A DNA stretch of 64,000 nt from Streptomyces sp. NRRL S-1022 (GCF_000720135.1 NZ_JOIU01000011.1:248001-312000); one strand, 5' to 3'; positions 53,364 through 62,436 are shown, counted from the first letter of the stretch. Notes: a model not told the origin generated them from the sequence alone. Made by a program: numbers and translations.

Positions 53364-54716
53364 GTGGTGACACCTCCTTCCACTCCTTCCACGCCTGCGA
53401 AGGACGGCTCGCCGCAGGGCGGGGCGCCCGCGCTCAGGAAGGCGCTGACGACCCCCCTGCTGTACTTCTTCATCCTCGGCGACGTGCTGGGCGCCGGCGT
53501 CTACGTGCTGGTCGGCCAGATCGCCTCGGAGTCGGGCGGCGCCGTGTGGCTGCCCCTGCTCCTGGCACTGCTGCTGTCGCTCCTGACGGCCGCTTCGTAC
53601 GCCGAACTCGCCACGAAATACCCGAGGGCGGGCGGCGCCTCCCACTACGCGACCCTCGCCTACGGACCGTTCACCGGCTTCCTCGCCGGGTTCTGCATGC
53701 TCGCCGCGGGCATCGTCTCCGTCGCCGCCCTGGCCCGGGGCTTCGCCGGCGACTACCTGGCCGTCTTCGTCAGCCTTCCGGTCGTGCTGGTGGCGGCCGT
53801 CTTCCTGTGCACCCTGGCCCTGCTGAACGCCCGTGGCATCAGCGAGTCCACCCGCGCCAACGTGGCGGCGACGGTCGTCGAGGTCGGCGGTCTCCTGCTC
53901 GTCGTCGGGCTCGGGATCTGGCTGTTCCTGCGCGGCGACGGCGACGCCGGCAGGCTCGTCCACCTCGGCACCGCCCACAAGGGAGCCACCGCCGGCGTGC
54001 TGGGCGCAACGGTACTCGCGTACTACTCCTTCGTCGGCTTCGAGACCTCCGTCAACGTCGCCGAGGAGACCCGCGACCCGCGTCGCTCCTACCCACGCGC
54101 CCTCTTCGGCGCCCTGCTGACGGCGGGAGCCGTATACGTGCTGGTCGGTGTCGTCGCCTCGGCCGCCGTCCCCACCGCGACGCTGGCCCGCTCCAGCGGG
54201 CCGCTGCTGGAAGTGGTGAAGGAGGCGGGCGGGGTACCGCCGAAGGTGTTCGGCGCCATCGCCCTCGTCGCCGTGGCCAACGGCGCGCTGCTCACCGGCA
54301 TCATGAGTTCCCGCCTGGCCTACGGGATGGCGCGGGACGGCCTCCTCCCCCGCTTCCTGACCCGGGTGCTCCCGGGCCGCCGTACGCCATGGGCCTCGAT
54401 CGCTGCCACGACCGTGCTGTCCTTCCTGCTGGCGCTCACCGGTGACGTGGCGAGTCTCGCCTCCACCCTCGTGCTGCTGCTCCTCGTGGTGTTCTTCATC
54501 GTCAACACCGCGGTGCTCGTCCAGCGCCGCGACCGCACGGACCGCCCGCACTTCCGGGCGTACACCGCCGTCCCCGTCCTCGGGGCGGCCTCCTGCGTGG
54601 CACTCGCCACGCAGATCGAGGCCGGCGTCTGGATGCGCGGGCTGATCGTCATCGCGGTCGGCGTGGTCCTGGGGGCCGTCGCCGCCTGGCACCGCCGCCG
54701 ATCCTCGTCCTCCTGA
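53364..54716 (+). CDS. APC-family amino acid permease
   Basis: This encodes 450 residues with about 12 membrane helices. The first conserved block LLYFFILGDVLGAGVYVLVGQIA corresponds to the GxG(A)GI(V) substrate-site helix 1 of the family, and GFETSVNVAEETRDPRRSYP is the hallmark helix 6-7 loop. It should import an amino acid or related cation with protons across the membrane. The GTG at 53364 starts a short Pro-rich cytoplasmic tail; the ribosome binding site is weak. A long gene-poor zone follows. Confidence 0.88.
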   Translation: MVTPPSTPSTPAKDGSPQGGAPALRKALTTPLLYFFILGDVLGAGVYVLVGQIASESGGAVWLPLLLALLLSLLTAASYAELATKYPRAGGASHYATLAYGPFTGFLAGFCMLAAGIVSVAALARGFAGDYLAVFVSLPVVLVAAVFLCTLALLNARGISESTRANVAATVVEVGGLLLVVGLGIWLFLRGDGDAGRLVHLGTAHKGATAGVLGATVLAYYSFVGFETSVNVAEETRDPRRSYPRALFGALLTAGAVYVLVGVVASAAVPTATLARSSGPLLEVVKEAGGVPPKVFGAIALVAVANGALLTGIMSSRLAYGMARDGLLPRFLTRVLPGRRTPWASIAATTVLSFLLALTGDVASLASTLVLLLLVVFFIVNTAVLVQRRDRTDRPHFRAYTAVPVLGAASCVALATQIEAGVWMRGLIVIAVGVVLGAVAAWHRRRSSSS

Positions 54717-54971
54717 GCGACACCGGGCCTGCGGCAGCGGGCGTGGGGATCACACCGCGGTCACGGGAGGGCGGACCGCCTCAGCAGGGCATCGGTGTGG
54801 TGGCCGCCTCATGGACCGCCGCCGTACGAAGCAGGTCAGGTGAGCCGGAGGAGACCGTGCGGAACATCGTCCGTGAACCCGTCTCCCTCGACCGCACCCG
54901 CTTCATTTCCAGGTGAAGATCCCTTGGCCCTACATGTCGTACGCGCTTGTCCGTCAGCTATCAGCGACACC

Positions 54972-55160
54972 TCAGCGCGCGAACTCGGGGGCCTTCTCCG
55001 CGGGCACCGTACGCATCGTCCGAAGCGGTGACAGGAAGTTGGGAAGGACACTCAGCGTCATACCCGCTGCACCAACCCACAAAGTGCCTGCCGCTGCGAA
55101 CACAGAGCCCGAGGCTCCGCCCAAAATGCCACCGAGAGGAATGCCACCCCAGGAAGCGAA
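54972..55160 (-). pseudogene. MFS transporter C-terminal fragment
   Basis: Leftward, FASWGGIPLGGILGGASGSV continues FAAAGTLWVGAAGMTLSVLP and FLSPLRTMR before a stop. This is the last two membrane helices of a major-facilitator drug exporter. The upstream part is replaced abruptly by a GntR fragment. Confidence 0.65.
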
Positions 55161-55164
55161 AGCT

Positions 55165-55450
55165 GGACAGGTTGCCCGTCGGCGAGGAACTCGTGATGCG
55201 TACGGACGCAGAGGTCCCCGGGACTGAGGGCAAGCCGCTCGGCAATTCGCTCGGGGGCGGGGACGCGTACCTGACTGTGTGCATCCCAGGCGTCGGCCCT
55301 GCCCCGCTCCCTCCTGTCCTGCCAGGGGGTAGAGCCCTCCCGGCGTTCGCGCTGCTGCGAGCGGACCAGCCGGAGGCGCTCCCGCGGTGCGGACGTAGGT
55401 GCCCGAGCCGGCACGGCCTTCGAGGAGCCCGTCGGTGTAAAGCGGTCCAT
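55165..55450 (-). pseudogene. GntR/UTRA regulator fragment, frameshifted
   Basis: Leftward, LYTDGLLEGRAGSGTYVR is the wing end of a GntR helix-turn-helix. After a frameshift the same strand reads ERLRLVRSQQRERREGS and later VRVPAPERIAERLALSPGDL then CVRTHHEFLADGQPVQLS, the start of a UTRA domain. It then joins the MFS fragment at about 55160. Both ends are truncated. Confidence 0.65.
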
Positions 55451-55659
55451 GGCCCTTTATATGACGTTGCGTCCGACCCCGTACTCCACGGCAAGCCGTG
55501 CCCGAGACGGCAGGCGTTCCCCGATCAAAGTCACTGCACCAGGAAAAAGATGCTGGAGTAGAAATACGCTCCTCGCTCATGCGCCTACGGAGGCAGTCGG
55601 CACGCAGACCAACTCGCGGCTGATCTGGCGCACCGGGGTCAGGTCCCACCGCAAAGGCC

Positions 55660-55976
55660 AGAACGTATCCCCGGCGGTGGCCCGGCCGCGGGGCGCCTCC
55701 AGCGGTCGCAGCGGTGCGGGCGTGCGGGTCCACAGGGCGCGCTGCCGGGTGAAGCACGACGGGGCGCTGCCAGTGGACCGGCCCCTGGTATGGACACACG
55801 GCTGCGGCGAGGTACCGGACCGCGTCCTCGCTGCGAAGGCATGCGCCCCGGGCGAGGTCCTGGACGACGTCGACACCATGGCGCGGCTCGCGGCGGCGAG
55901 GCAGTCGGCTCCGGCACTCGGAGTCGACGATCTGTTCGGTGCGACGGCGCACGCAATGGTCCGGCTCTGCTGCTAG
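55660..55976 (+). CDS. Doubtful hypothetical ORF end
   Basis: The forward frame ending at 55976 has a protein-like last part (RPLVWTHGCGEVPDRVLAAK, ACAPGEVLDDVDTMARLAAA, LGVDDLFGATAHAMVRL). No start with a ribosome binding site was found and the earlier part is Arg-rich. It converges on, and overlaps by a few bases, the real gene at 55973-56587. It may be a decayed gene. Confidence 0.3.
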
Positions 55977-56587
55977 CGACGACTGTTCCGTTTCCGTTCG
56001 CTGCGACGCAGGGCGCGACGCTGCTTTCCCGGCAGGGTGGCGGCCAGGTCACCCACCTGGGAGACGTCGTGACAATCACCGTCCCGGCTGCCCCGGCACC
56101 ACCACACAGGTGGGCCAGCAGCGTCCGTTTCGCCCTCGTACCAGTCCTCAGCGGTCCCTGCGGGACGAGGGTGCATTCCGATCTTGTGCTCCCGGCAGAC
56201 GGGCCAGACCTGCCAGAGCAGCTCGGTGATCGTCGTCTGCGCCGCTTCCGCGACGACGGTCAGGACCGTGGTCGTATCGTCCGGCTCCGGCGGGTCGCCC
56301 TCATCCAGGTCACACACATTCACTGGATTGCCGTGCCAACGGCCGTCGGGCATCGCCACATAGATCTGGTCCCGGTCGGTCCCGCTCGGGGGCAAGGGCT
56401 GCCAGGCCGGGGTAGCCATCAGTATCAGCGGGCCTTGACCCGGCAGGGTCGCCATCAGGTCCCGATTGACCTCAGCGAGTGCGGCCTCCAGCTTCGGCCA
56501 CTGGCCGGGCTCGGCCGGCCTGGACTCCGGCGCATGCTGCCGGTCATGACCCGGATCGAGGCTGAAGTACGAGAAGTGGTTCACCAA
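55973..56587 (-). CDS. Conserved hypothetical protein with Cys/His cluster
   Basis: This encodes 204 residues, cytoplasmic. The middle and C-terminal part carries a spaced set of possible metal ligands (VCREHKIGMHPRPAGTAEDW, VWWCRGSRDGDCHDVSQ), and the end is strongly basic (KQRRALRRSERKRNSRR). The Cys/His pattern suggests a small zinc-binding site and the basic tail nucleic-acid contact; both are inference. Proteins of this type recur in Streptomyces without assigned function. It has no operon partner. Confidence 0.65.
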   Translation of the reverse strand: MVNHFSYFSLDPGHDRQHAPESRPAEPGQWPKLEAALAEVNRDLMATLPGQGPLILMATPAWQPLPPSGTDRDQIYVAMPDGRWHGNPVNVCDLDEGDPPEPDDTTTVLTVVAEAAQTTITELLWQVWPVCREHKIGMHPRPAGTAEDWYEGETDAAGPPVWWCRGSRDGDCHDVSQVGDLAATLPGKQRRALRRSERKRNSRR

Positions 56588-56639
56588 GACATCGTCTCAG
56601 CCACTGTGCCCTTCACCGTAGCCGGGAGCGGAAGCGCTC

Positions 56640-56985
56640 CTGGCTCATGCCGGCTGTGTCGCCGAGGGTGGGGAGTGGGGCCCCGGGCGCACGGTTCGCG
56701 GATTCGTCGCGCACGGCGAAGTCCGTCTCATGCGGGCACAGCTGCCGGGCGGACTGCACATGCGGGGCTCACTACTGGAGTGCCCAGGCCGGCGCGGGGT
56801 GGCGCTCACCCTGGACAACGCTGTGGCCTCGACGCTCGACTTCACCCTCGCCCGGCCACCGTCCGGCGCCGTGGACCTGCGGGGCGTGCAGGTGTCCTAC
56901 CTCCATGACAGCGGGCACAGCTGGCCGCACGTGGTGGAGCTGGACGGTCTCGTCCACGGCTCCATCAAGGCGGGCGAGCGGCGGG
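56640..56985 (+). pseudogene. Fragment of a repetitive membrane-associated oxidoreductase-like protein
   Basis: The frame reads MRAQLPGGLHMRGSLLECPG, ALTLDNAVASTLDFTLARPP and GAVDLRGVQVSYLHDSGHSW then VVELDGLVHGSIKAGERRE. The regular L/V spacing suggests a pentapeptide-like or bactofilin-like solenoid, as in Streptomyces proteins annotated as membrane-associated oxidoreductases. The beginning and end are missing, and reading frames change on both sides. Confidence 0.4.
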
Positions 56986-57252
56986 AGGGAGTGGGGCGAA
57001 GGGACTCGACGTCCTTCAGCAGCTGTTCCCGCGCGAGCGCGGACGCGGGATTGCGCGAGTCGAGGGGCGGGCGCTACGCCGTGCCACCGCCGCGCCGATC
57101 TGCGCGGCGGTGGGCGTACGCGATGGGCTCGGTGATCTGCCCGGTGGGACAGGCAGGTTGGCCACCGAGGCCACCGAGGCGGCCGAGATCGCCCGGTCCG
57201 GGCCTGGTGCTGTCGAGGCCGGGTCCGGCGTGTGGCCTGATGTGGTGGGTTG

Positions 57253-57651
57253 TCAGGCGTGCTCGGAGCCGGAGGGGGCGGCCCACTCCACGAACTGGAT
57301 GATCACGCCGTTGGGGTCGGCGACCTGGAAGAGGCGTTCGCCCCAGGGTTCCTCACGCAGCGGCATGGTGATCTCGACGCCCTCGGCGCGCAGCCTCTTC
57401 TCCTCGTGCTCGATGCCGGTGGTGGTGAAGGCGAGGATCAGACCGGAGGCGTGCAGGTCACGCTGCTCGGCCGGCAGAACCTCGGTGCCGCGGGCGAGCA
57501 GGACTACGTCCACCGCCGCGTCGTCGCGCGTCAGGGAGGCGAATCCCTCGGCGGCGGCCTGCTCGACGTAGCCGAGGTGAGTGGTGAAGAACTGCTGAGA
57601 CGCGGCGACGTCGTCGACGGTGAGCGAGACGGTGGACGCGGTGATCTGCAA
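57253..57651 (-). CDS. VOC-superfamily (glyoxalase-like) protein
   Basis: This encodes 132 residues. Paired beta-alpha-beta-beta-beta units are visible: ASTVSLTVDDVAASQQFFTT begins the first and GLILAFTTTGIEHEEKRLRA the second, ending LFQVADPNGVIIQFVEWA. VOC proteins bind a metal at paired His/Gln/Glu sites and act as dioxygenases, isomerases or resistance proteins. The TTG at 57651 is the start, since GAGGAG lies six bases before it; a TTG five codons earlier would place that ribosome binding site inside the gene. It is divergent from a TetR gene across about 160 bases, which suggests regulation by it. Confidence 0.85.
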   Translation of the reverse strand: MQITASTVSLTVDDVAASQQFFTTHLGYVEQAAAEGFASLTRDDAAVDVVLLARGTEVLPAEQRDLHASGLILAFTTTGIEHEEKRLRAEGVEITMPLREEPWGERLFQVADPNGVIIQFVEWAAPSGSEHA

Positions 57652-57735
57652 AGTGCTTCTCCTCAAAGGGTTCCGTACTTCCGGGGCGGGCGGGTCCGGG
57701 GCATCGCCACACCGCTTCCTCGCCCTGGTGCAAAC

Positions 57736-57750
57736 TTACATTGGACGTAA
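57736..57750. promoter_or_regulatory. Candidate TetR box between VOC and TetR genes
   Basis: TTACATTGGACGTAA is a short imperfect palindrome in an AT-rich patch between the divergent VOC and TetR genes. The position is right for control of both, but the arms are only four bases. Confidence 0.35.
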
Positions 57751-57811
57751 ATTTAGATCGCACCTACCCGGGGTGTCAACATAAAAATGCGACGAGGGTA
57801 AGATTGATCCC

Positions 57812-58471
57812 ATGACGGCTGACGCCCCCTCGTCCGCGCCCCCTGTGGGGCTCCGGGAAGTTAAGAAGCAAGAGACCCGGCAGCTCATCTCCGACGTCGC
57901 CACCCGGCTGTTCCTCGCCCAGGGTTTCGAGCAGACCACCATCGCCGAGATCGCCGCTGCCGCGCGGGTCGCGAAGAAGACAGTGACCAACTACTTCCCG
58001 CGCAAGGAGGACCTGGCCCTGGACCACCAAGACGCCTTCGTCGCCTCCTTGGCCGAGACGGTGACCGGCCGTCAGGCCAGCGAGTCCGCCCTGTCGGCCC
58101 TGCACCGCGCCTTCGCCGACGCAGCCGCCCGAGCCGATCCGGTCGCCGGCTTCTCCGGCCCCGACTTCGCCCGCATGATCGCCGACAGCCCCACCCTCTC
58201 GGCCCGCCTGCGCGACCTGCAAGACCTGCGAGAGCACGCCCTGGCAGACGCCTTGGCGGACGCCACCGGCACACCCCGCGGCGACGTCACCCCCCGCACC
58301 GCCGCCGCCTTGCTCGGCGCTGTGCACCGCACCTTGTTCCAGCGCATCCAGGAACTCACCCTCACCGGCCAGGACAACGCCCGCATCTCCGCCACCGTCA
58401 TCGCGGAGGCGGACAGCGCCTTCGGCCTGCTCAAGTCCTCGCTCGCCGACTACGCCGCGGGCAGGACATAG
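57812..58471 (+). CDS. TetR-family repressor
   Basis: This encodes 219 residues with a typical N-terminal helix-turn-helix (TRQLISDVATRLFLAQGFEQ, TTIAEIAAAARVAKKTVTNY, FPRKEDL) and a helical ligand domain. The ATG follows an AT-rich intergenic region. It probably controls the divergent VOC gene at 57253-57651 and itself. The ligand is unknown. Confidence 0.88.
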   Translation: MTADAPSSAPPVGLREVKKQETRQLISDVATRLFLAQGFEQTTIAEIAAAARVAKKTVTNYFPRKEDLALDHQDAFVASLAETVTGRQASESALSALHRAFADAAARADPVAGFSGPDFARMIADSPTLSARLRDLQDLREHALADALADATGTPRGDVTPRTAAALLGAVHRTLFQRIQELTLTGQDNARISATVIAEADSAFGLLKSSLADYAAGRT

Positions 58472-58751
58472 TGACCAAGGCTCTCAGTCACCGGTGCGTT
58501 CGTCGTAGCAGGTGGCCAGGGCCTTGTCGTGCCTGCTGACGATCACGCACCACCCGGGCGGCCGTAGAGCGCATCGCCGATCGCGTCGCCGTGAGGCAGG
58601 CCAGCCGGATCGTCGAAGTCACGGCCTATGAGGCCTCCTACGTCGCTGGTGAGAGCCCAAGGCCGACCGCGTGGCTCAGTGAGGCCGGTGAGCGGACGCG
58701 CGAGGAGTCGGAGCTAAGGCTCCGCAAGGTCCTGGCAGTCGGCGATCCGGC
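58472..58751. other. Intergenic stretch, nothing recognised
   Basis: Short open frames here lack start sites and protein-like composition. Confidence 0.4.
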
Positions 58752-59156
58752 TCAGGCGAACCGTTCCCGGTGTTCCGGAGACGAGGGTGCCGGTGCCGTG
58801 TTCCGTCCGGCGCCGGCACCCGGTTGCCGGGCGCGCAGCCGCAGGCTGTTGCCCACGACCAGCAGTGAACTCACCGGCATCGCCGCCGCGGCGCGCATCG
58901 GGCTGAGCACGCCGACCATGGCGAGGGGCACGGTCACGACGTCGTAGCCGAAGGCCCAGACGAGGTTGACGCGGATCGTGCCCAGCGTGCGCCGGGCGAG
59001 CCGGACGGCGTCCGCCAGCGTCTCGACGTCCTCGTGTACCGGCGTCACGTCGGCGGGCCCGATGGCCACGTCGGTGCCGCTGCCCATGCCGCTGCCCATG
59101 GCGATGCCCAGGTCGGCACCGGTCAGGGTTGCGGCGTCGTTCACTCCGTCACCCAT
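58752..59156 (-). pseudogene. C-terminal remnant of a heavy-metal P-type ATPase
   Basis: It begins exactly at the hinge motif MGDGVNDAATLTGADLGIAM and continues ADAVRLARRTLGTIRVNLVW then AFGYDVVTVPLAMVGVLSPM and AMPVSSLLVVGNSLRLR. These are the last cytoplasmic segment and the two C-terminal membrane helices of a CopA-like copper/heavy-metal pump. The phosphorylation site, nucleotide domain and transport helices are missing. A duplicated MGSG (GIAMGSGMGSGTDVAI) is a small in-frame repeat. Confidence 0.8.
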
Positions 59157-59215
59157 GCCATGACGCTAGCGGGGCGGACGCCCGCCGCCCGAGCGCGGGC
59201 CGTCCTCCGTCCCGC

Positions 59216-59932
59216 CTATTGCCCGCAGCCCGCGCCGGCGGCCAGCTGGGCGGTGGCGTTCTCCAGCAGGGTGTCCAGGACCACTGGGTAGGCGCTGTGG
59301 GGCATGCGCGCGGCCAGGAGAGGGGCGGTCGCGGAGATGTTCGGGTAGGACTCGGCGGGCAGCCGGGCGTACGTGGAGGTCCACATCTCCTCGTCCCTCG
59401 TCCGGGCCGCTTCCGTCAGGACGAGTGCTCCGGCGTCGAGGGCGGCGAAGGCCAGGCTCAGGTCGATGAAGGCGTGGTAGAGGCGGACGGCGGCGGTGTC
59501 CGGGAAGCCGGCCGAGCGGAGGATGCCGAGGATCGTCTCGTCGACCGCGATCTCCCGCGGCCGGCCGGTGACCCGGCTCGCGGTCAGCGCAGCGGCCTGC
59601 GGGTGGGCGAGGTAGGAGGCGTGGATGGCCAGCCCGAGAGAGCGCAGGTCGGCCCGCCAGTCACCGGTGGCGGACCAGTTGTCCCGAGCCCGTCCCATCA
59701 GCTCCTCGCCGATGGCGCGGATCAGGTCGTCCATGCCCGAGAAGTACCGGTAGAGGGTGCTGGGGTCGGCGCCGAGGGCGGTGCCCAGGCGACGGGCGGT
59801 GAGGCCGGCGGCGCCGTGCTCGCGCAGCACCCGAAGCGCGGTCTCCACGATCAGCTTCTCCGACAGCACCGTGCCCTGGCGGGTCGGCCGGCGCCTGCGC
59901 CGCGCCGACTCCGGCACCACCTGCTTCGCCAT
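59216..59932 (-). CDS. TetR-family regulator
   Basis: This encodes 238 residues from the ATG at 59932, which has GGAGAAGG upstream. It has an N-terminal basic stretch (ARRRRRPTRQG) and helix-turn-helix (LIVETALRVLREHGAAGLTA, RRLGTALGADPSTLYRYFSG). The C-terminal domain is of the TetR_C (tetracyclin repressor-like) type. It is divergent from the saccharopine-dehydrogenase-like gene (start 60063), which is its probable target. The ligand is unknown. Confidence 0.88.
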   Translation of the reverse strand: MAKQVVPESARRRRRPTRQGTVLSEKLIVETALRVLREHGAAGLTARRLGTALGADPSTLYRYFSGMDDLIRAIGEELMGRARDNWSATGDWRADLRSLGLAIHASYLAHPQAAALTASRVTGRPREIAVDETILGILRSAGFPDTAAVRLYHAFIDLSLAFAALDAGALVLTEAARTRDEEMWTSTYARLPAESYPNISATAPLLAARMPHSAYPVVLDTLLENATAQLAAGAGCGQ

Positions 59933-60062
59933 GCGGTCCACGCCTTCTCCGCCGCCGCCCGCGACAGCGGCCCTTATGCCAACACGGTTGACCTTACATC
60001 GCGCCATCCCGTTGCATCAGGGCATCCCAGGGCTTGCGCCCTCCACAGGAAAGGTGTCTGAC

Positions 60063-61286
60063 ATGCGTGTACTCCTGGTCGGCGCGGGCGGTGTCGGCAC
60101 GGCCGTCACCCGGATCGCGGCCCGTCGCGGCTTCCTGACCCACATGATCGTGGCCGACTACGACCCGCACCGGGCCGAGGGGGCCGTCGCCGCACTGGAG
60201 GAGCACGGTGACCGGTTCAGCGCCCGGCAGTTGGACGCCTCCGACGAGGAGGGCGTACGCCGGCTGCTCGTCGAGGAGCGCTGCGACGTTCTGCTCAACG
60301 CGACCGACCCCCGGTTCGTGATGCACCTGTTCCGCGCGGCACTCGCGGCGGGCGCGCACTACCTGGACATGGCGATGTCCCTGTCCGCCCCGCACGCCGA
60401 GCGCCCGTACGAGGAGTGCGGAGTCAAGCTCGGCGACGGCCAGTTCGAGCTGGCCGAACGGTGGGCGGACGCCGGTCGTCTGGCCCTGGTCGGGATGGGA
60501 GTGGAACCCGGCCTGTCCGACGTCTTCGCCCGGTACGCCGCGGACGAACTCTTCGACGAGATCGAGGAGATAGGTGTGCGTGACGGAGCCGACCTGACCG
60601 TGGAGGGGTACGGCTTCGCCCCCTCCTTCAGTATCTGGACCACCATCGAGGAGTGTCTGAATCCCCCGGTGGTCTACGAGAAGGACCGCGGCTGGTTCAC
60701 CACCGCGCCGTTCAGCGAGCCCGAAGTCTTCGACTTCCCGGAGGGCATCGGCCCGGTCGAGTGCGTGAACGTGGAACACGAGGAGGTGCTGCTGATCCCT
60801 CGCTGGGTGGACGCCCGGCGGGTGACCTTCAAGTACGGTCTGGGCGACGACTTCATCGCCAAGCTGAAGACCCTGCACGAGTTGGGTCTCGACTCCACCG
60901 CCAAGGTGTCCGTCCCTGGCGAGGACGGGCCTGTCAAGGTGTCCCCGCGCGATGTCGTCGCCGCGTGCCTGCCCGACCCGGCCGGCCTCGGCGAGCGGAT
61001 GACGGGGAAGACCTGTGCGGGCACCTGGGTGAAGGGCACGAAGGACGGCGCTCCGCGCGAGGTGTACCTCTACCACGTGGTCGACAACCAGTGGTCCATG
61101 CGCGAGTACGGCTCCCAGGCAGTGGTCTGGCAGACCGCCGTCAACCCCGTCGTCGCCCTCGAACTGATCGCCACCGGCGTATGGACGGGCAGGGGTGTCC
61201 TCGGCCCCGAGGCCTTCCCGCCCCGCCCCTTCCTGGACCTGCTCACCGAATACGGCTCTCCTTGGGGCCTGCGCGAGCAGGGCTGA
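60063..61286 (+). CDS. Saccharopine dehydrogenase-like oxidoreductase
   Basis: This encodes 407 residues. The N-terminal Rossmann motif VLLVGAGGVGTAVTRIAARRG is followed by the saccharopine-dehydrogenase NADP domain (VADYDPHRAEGA, CDVLLNATDPRFVMHLFRAA) and the C-terminal substrate domain. This fold covers saccharopine, homospermidine and carboxynorspermidine dehydrogenases, and the exact substrate is not evident. It is strongly predicted to be active because the glycine-rich loop is intact. The ATG has AGGAAAGG upstream. It is divergent from a TetR gene at 59216-59932. Confidence 0.88.
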   Translation: MRVLLVGAGGVGTAVTRIAARRGFLTHMIVADYDPHRAEGAVAALEEHGDRFSARQLDASDEEGVRRLLVEERCDVLLNATDPRFVMHLFRAALAAGAHYLDMAMSLSAPHAERPYEECGVKLGDGQFELAERWADAGRLALVGMGVEPGLSDVFARYAADELFDEIEEIGVRDGADLTVEGYGFAPSFSIWTTIEECLNPPVVYEKDRGWFTTAPFSEPEVFDFPEGIGPVECVNVEHEEVLLIPRWVDARRVTFKYGLGDDFIAKLKTLHELGLDSTAKVSVPGEDGPVKVSPRDVVAACLPDPAGLGERMTGKTCAGTWVKGTKDGAPREVYLYHVVDNQWSMREYGSQAVVWQTAVNPVVALELIATGVWTGRGVLGPEAFPPRPFLDLLTEYGSPWGLREQG

Positions 61287-61312
61287 CCGCAACGGGCACC
61301 GGATCCGCGCGC

Positions 61313-61376
61313 CGAACGCGTGCCGGTGCGCGCCAGGGTGGCGTCGAACGCGTGCCAGTGAGCGCCAAGGTGGCGT
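61313..61376 (+). repeat. 32-bp tandem duplication
   Basis: Two adjacent 32-base copies (61313-61344 and 61345-61376) differ at three positions. The second ends on the stop codon of the leftward DUF4267 gene. It lies between converging genes. Confidence 0.85.
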
Positions 61377-61801
61377 CAGGCGGGCTGCGGGGCGGGGGTG
61401 GCCGGAGCGGCCGCCACCTTGCGGGTCTCCCGCATGATCAGCAGCCCGTTGGCCACCATCAACGTCGCGGTCAGGCAGTGGACGCCGAGCGCGGTGGCCA
61501 CGGAGCCGTGGTGGGCCAGCACCGTGGCCATGTCGCCGTACGCGGCGAGGGCCTCCACCAGCAGCACCCAGCCCAGCGCCCGGCGGTGGCCCGTCACCAG
61601 CAGGATGCCGAGGACCAGGGCCAGGACGACGTCACGGATTCCCTTGACGATCAGGAAGCCGTCGCCGTCGCCGGAGGGCCAGCTCGGCAGGCCGAAGCCC
61701 GGCGCCGTCGTCTCCGGGCTCAGGATGAACTCCGTCCCGAACCAGAGGATGAAGAGGACTAAGGCGGTGGCCAGGACGGTGTTGATCTTCTTCAGCGACA
61801 T
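61376..61801 (-). CDS. DUF4267 membrane protein
   Basis: This encodes 141 residues with four membrane helices: INTVLATALVLFILWFGTEF, GIRDVVLALVLGILLVTGHR, ALGWVLLVEALAAYGDMATV and ALGVHCLTATLMVANGLLIM. The sequence and size match DUF4267, whose function is unknown. The ATG at 61801 has GAGGAG at seven bases; the upstream open frame has none. It lies 93 bases downstream of a DUF1772 gene in the same direction and is probably in the same TetR-controlled operon. Confidence 0.82.
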   Translation of the reverse strand: MSLKKINTVLATALVLFILWFGTEFILSPETTAPGFGLPSWPSGDGDGFLIVKGIRDVVLALVLGILLVTGHRRALGWVLLVEALAAYGDMATVLAHHGSVATALGVHCLTATLMVANGLLIMRETRKVAAAPATPAPQPA

Positions 61802-61894
61802 CGTTCTTCTCCTCGCGAGTCTTCGTCGGCTTGGTGAGCTTCGTGGAACCTGCGCCACGGGGGCGAACAGGCGCGTGCCGGGACGGTTTTGCTG

Positions 61895-62341
61895 TCAGGT
61901 GAGGGCGGCGGCCAGCAGGGTGAAGGCGCCGATGATGACGGCGACGCGGACGTAGTGCCAGCGCTTCCAGCGGTTCAGCTGCTCCTTCCAGTCCGCGGGC
62001 CGGTTCTCGGGGGTCCACGTCTTGCCTCGGTTGTTGATCGGGACGAGCAGCAGTAGCGACATGATCACGCTGAGGACCAGCAGCGCGGCGGCTGCGAGGA
62101 CGAGCCCGGTGCCTTGGCGGTGCCATCCGGCGACGGCCCAGATCGCGACGAGGGCGACCGAGCCGATGTACCAGACCGGCATGACGGCGCCGAGCATCCG
62201 TCCCCCGTGGGCGTGTCCGAGCTGGCCGGCGTCGCCGGGGAGTGCGTTGAGTATCGGGTTCATGACGAAGGCGACGGAGAACTCCACCCCCACCATCACG
62301 CCGACGACCACGATGGTGAACACCTGAAATGCGCTGAGCAT
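61895..62341 (-). CDS. DUF1772 / anthrone-oxygenase-like membrane protein
   Basis: This encodes 148 residues with four membrane helices (VFTIVVVGVMVGVEFSVAFV, VWYIGSVALVAIWAVAGWH, LVLAAAALLVLSVIMSLLLL and the C-terminal VRVAVIIGAFTLLAAAL). The NNRGKTWTPENRPADWKEQL segment is typical of DUF1772, a family that includes anthrone oxygenases and many uncharacterised Streptomyces membrane proteins. It is divergent from the TetR gene at 62437 over repeated palindromic boxes. Confidence 0.82.
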   Translation of the reverse strand: MLSAFQVFTIVVVGVMVGVEFSVAFVMNPILNALPGDAGQLGHAHGGRMLGAVMPVWYIGSVALVAIWAVAGWHRQGTGLVLAAAALLVLSVIMSLLLLVPINNRGKTWTPENRPADWKEQLNRWKRWHYVRVAVIIGAFTLLAAALT

Positions 62342-62363
62342 GACGGCCCCTCCGAGTCCAGAT

Positions 62364-62427
62364 CTAGCGCTGCTAGCTGATGAAGCAACGCTAGCGCTGC
62401 TGCCGCTCGATTGTCTAGCAGTGCTAG
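62364..62427. promoter_or_regulatory. Repeated TetR operator boxes (CTAGC...GCTAG)
   Basis: CTAGCGCTGCTAG (62364-62376) and CTAGCAGTGCTAG (62415-62427) are 13-base near-palindromes, with a half-matching third copy CTAGCGCTGC at 62391-62400. All lie between the divergent DUF1772 and TetR genes, the last only nine bases before the TetR ATG. Confidence 0.8.
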
Positions 62428-62436
62428 GATCGAGTC

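Noticed and set aside
54972..55952. Leftward 326-codon intact gene
   Set aside because: Only its last ~62 residues resemble a family (MFS end). The rest mixes fragments that continue in other frames, so it is not one gene.
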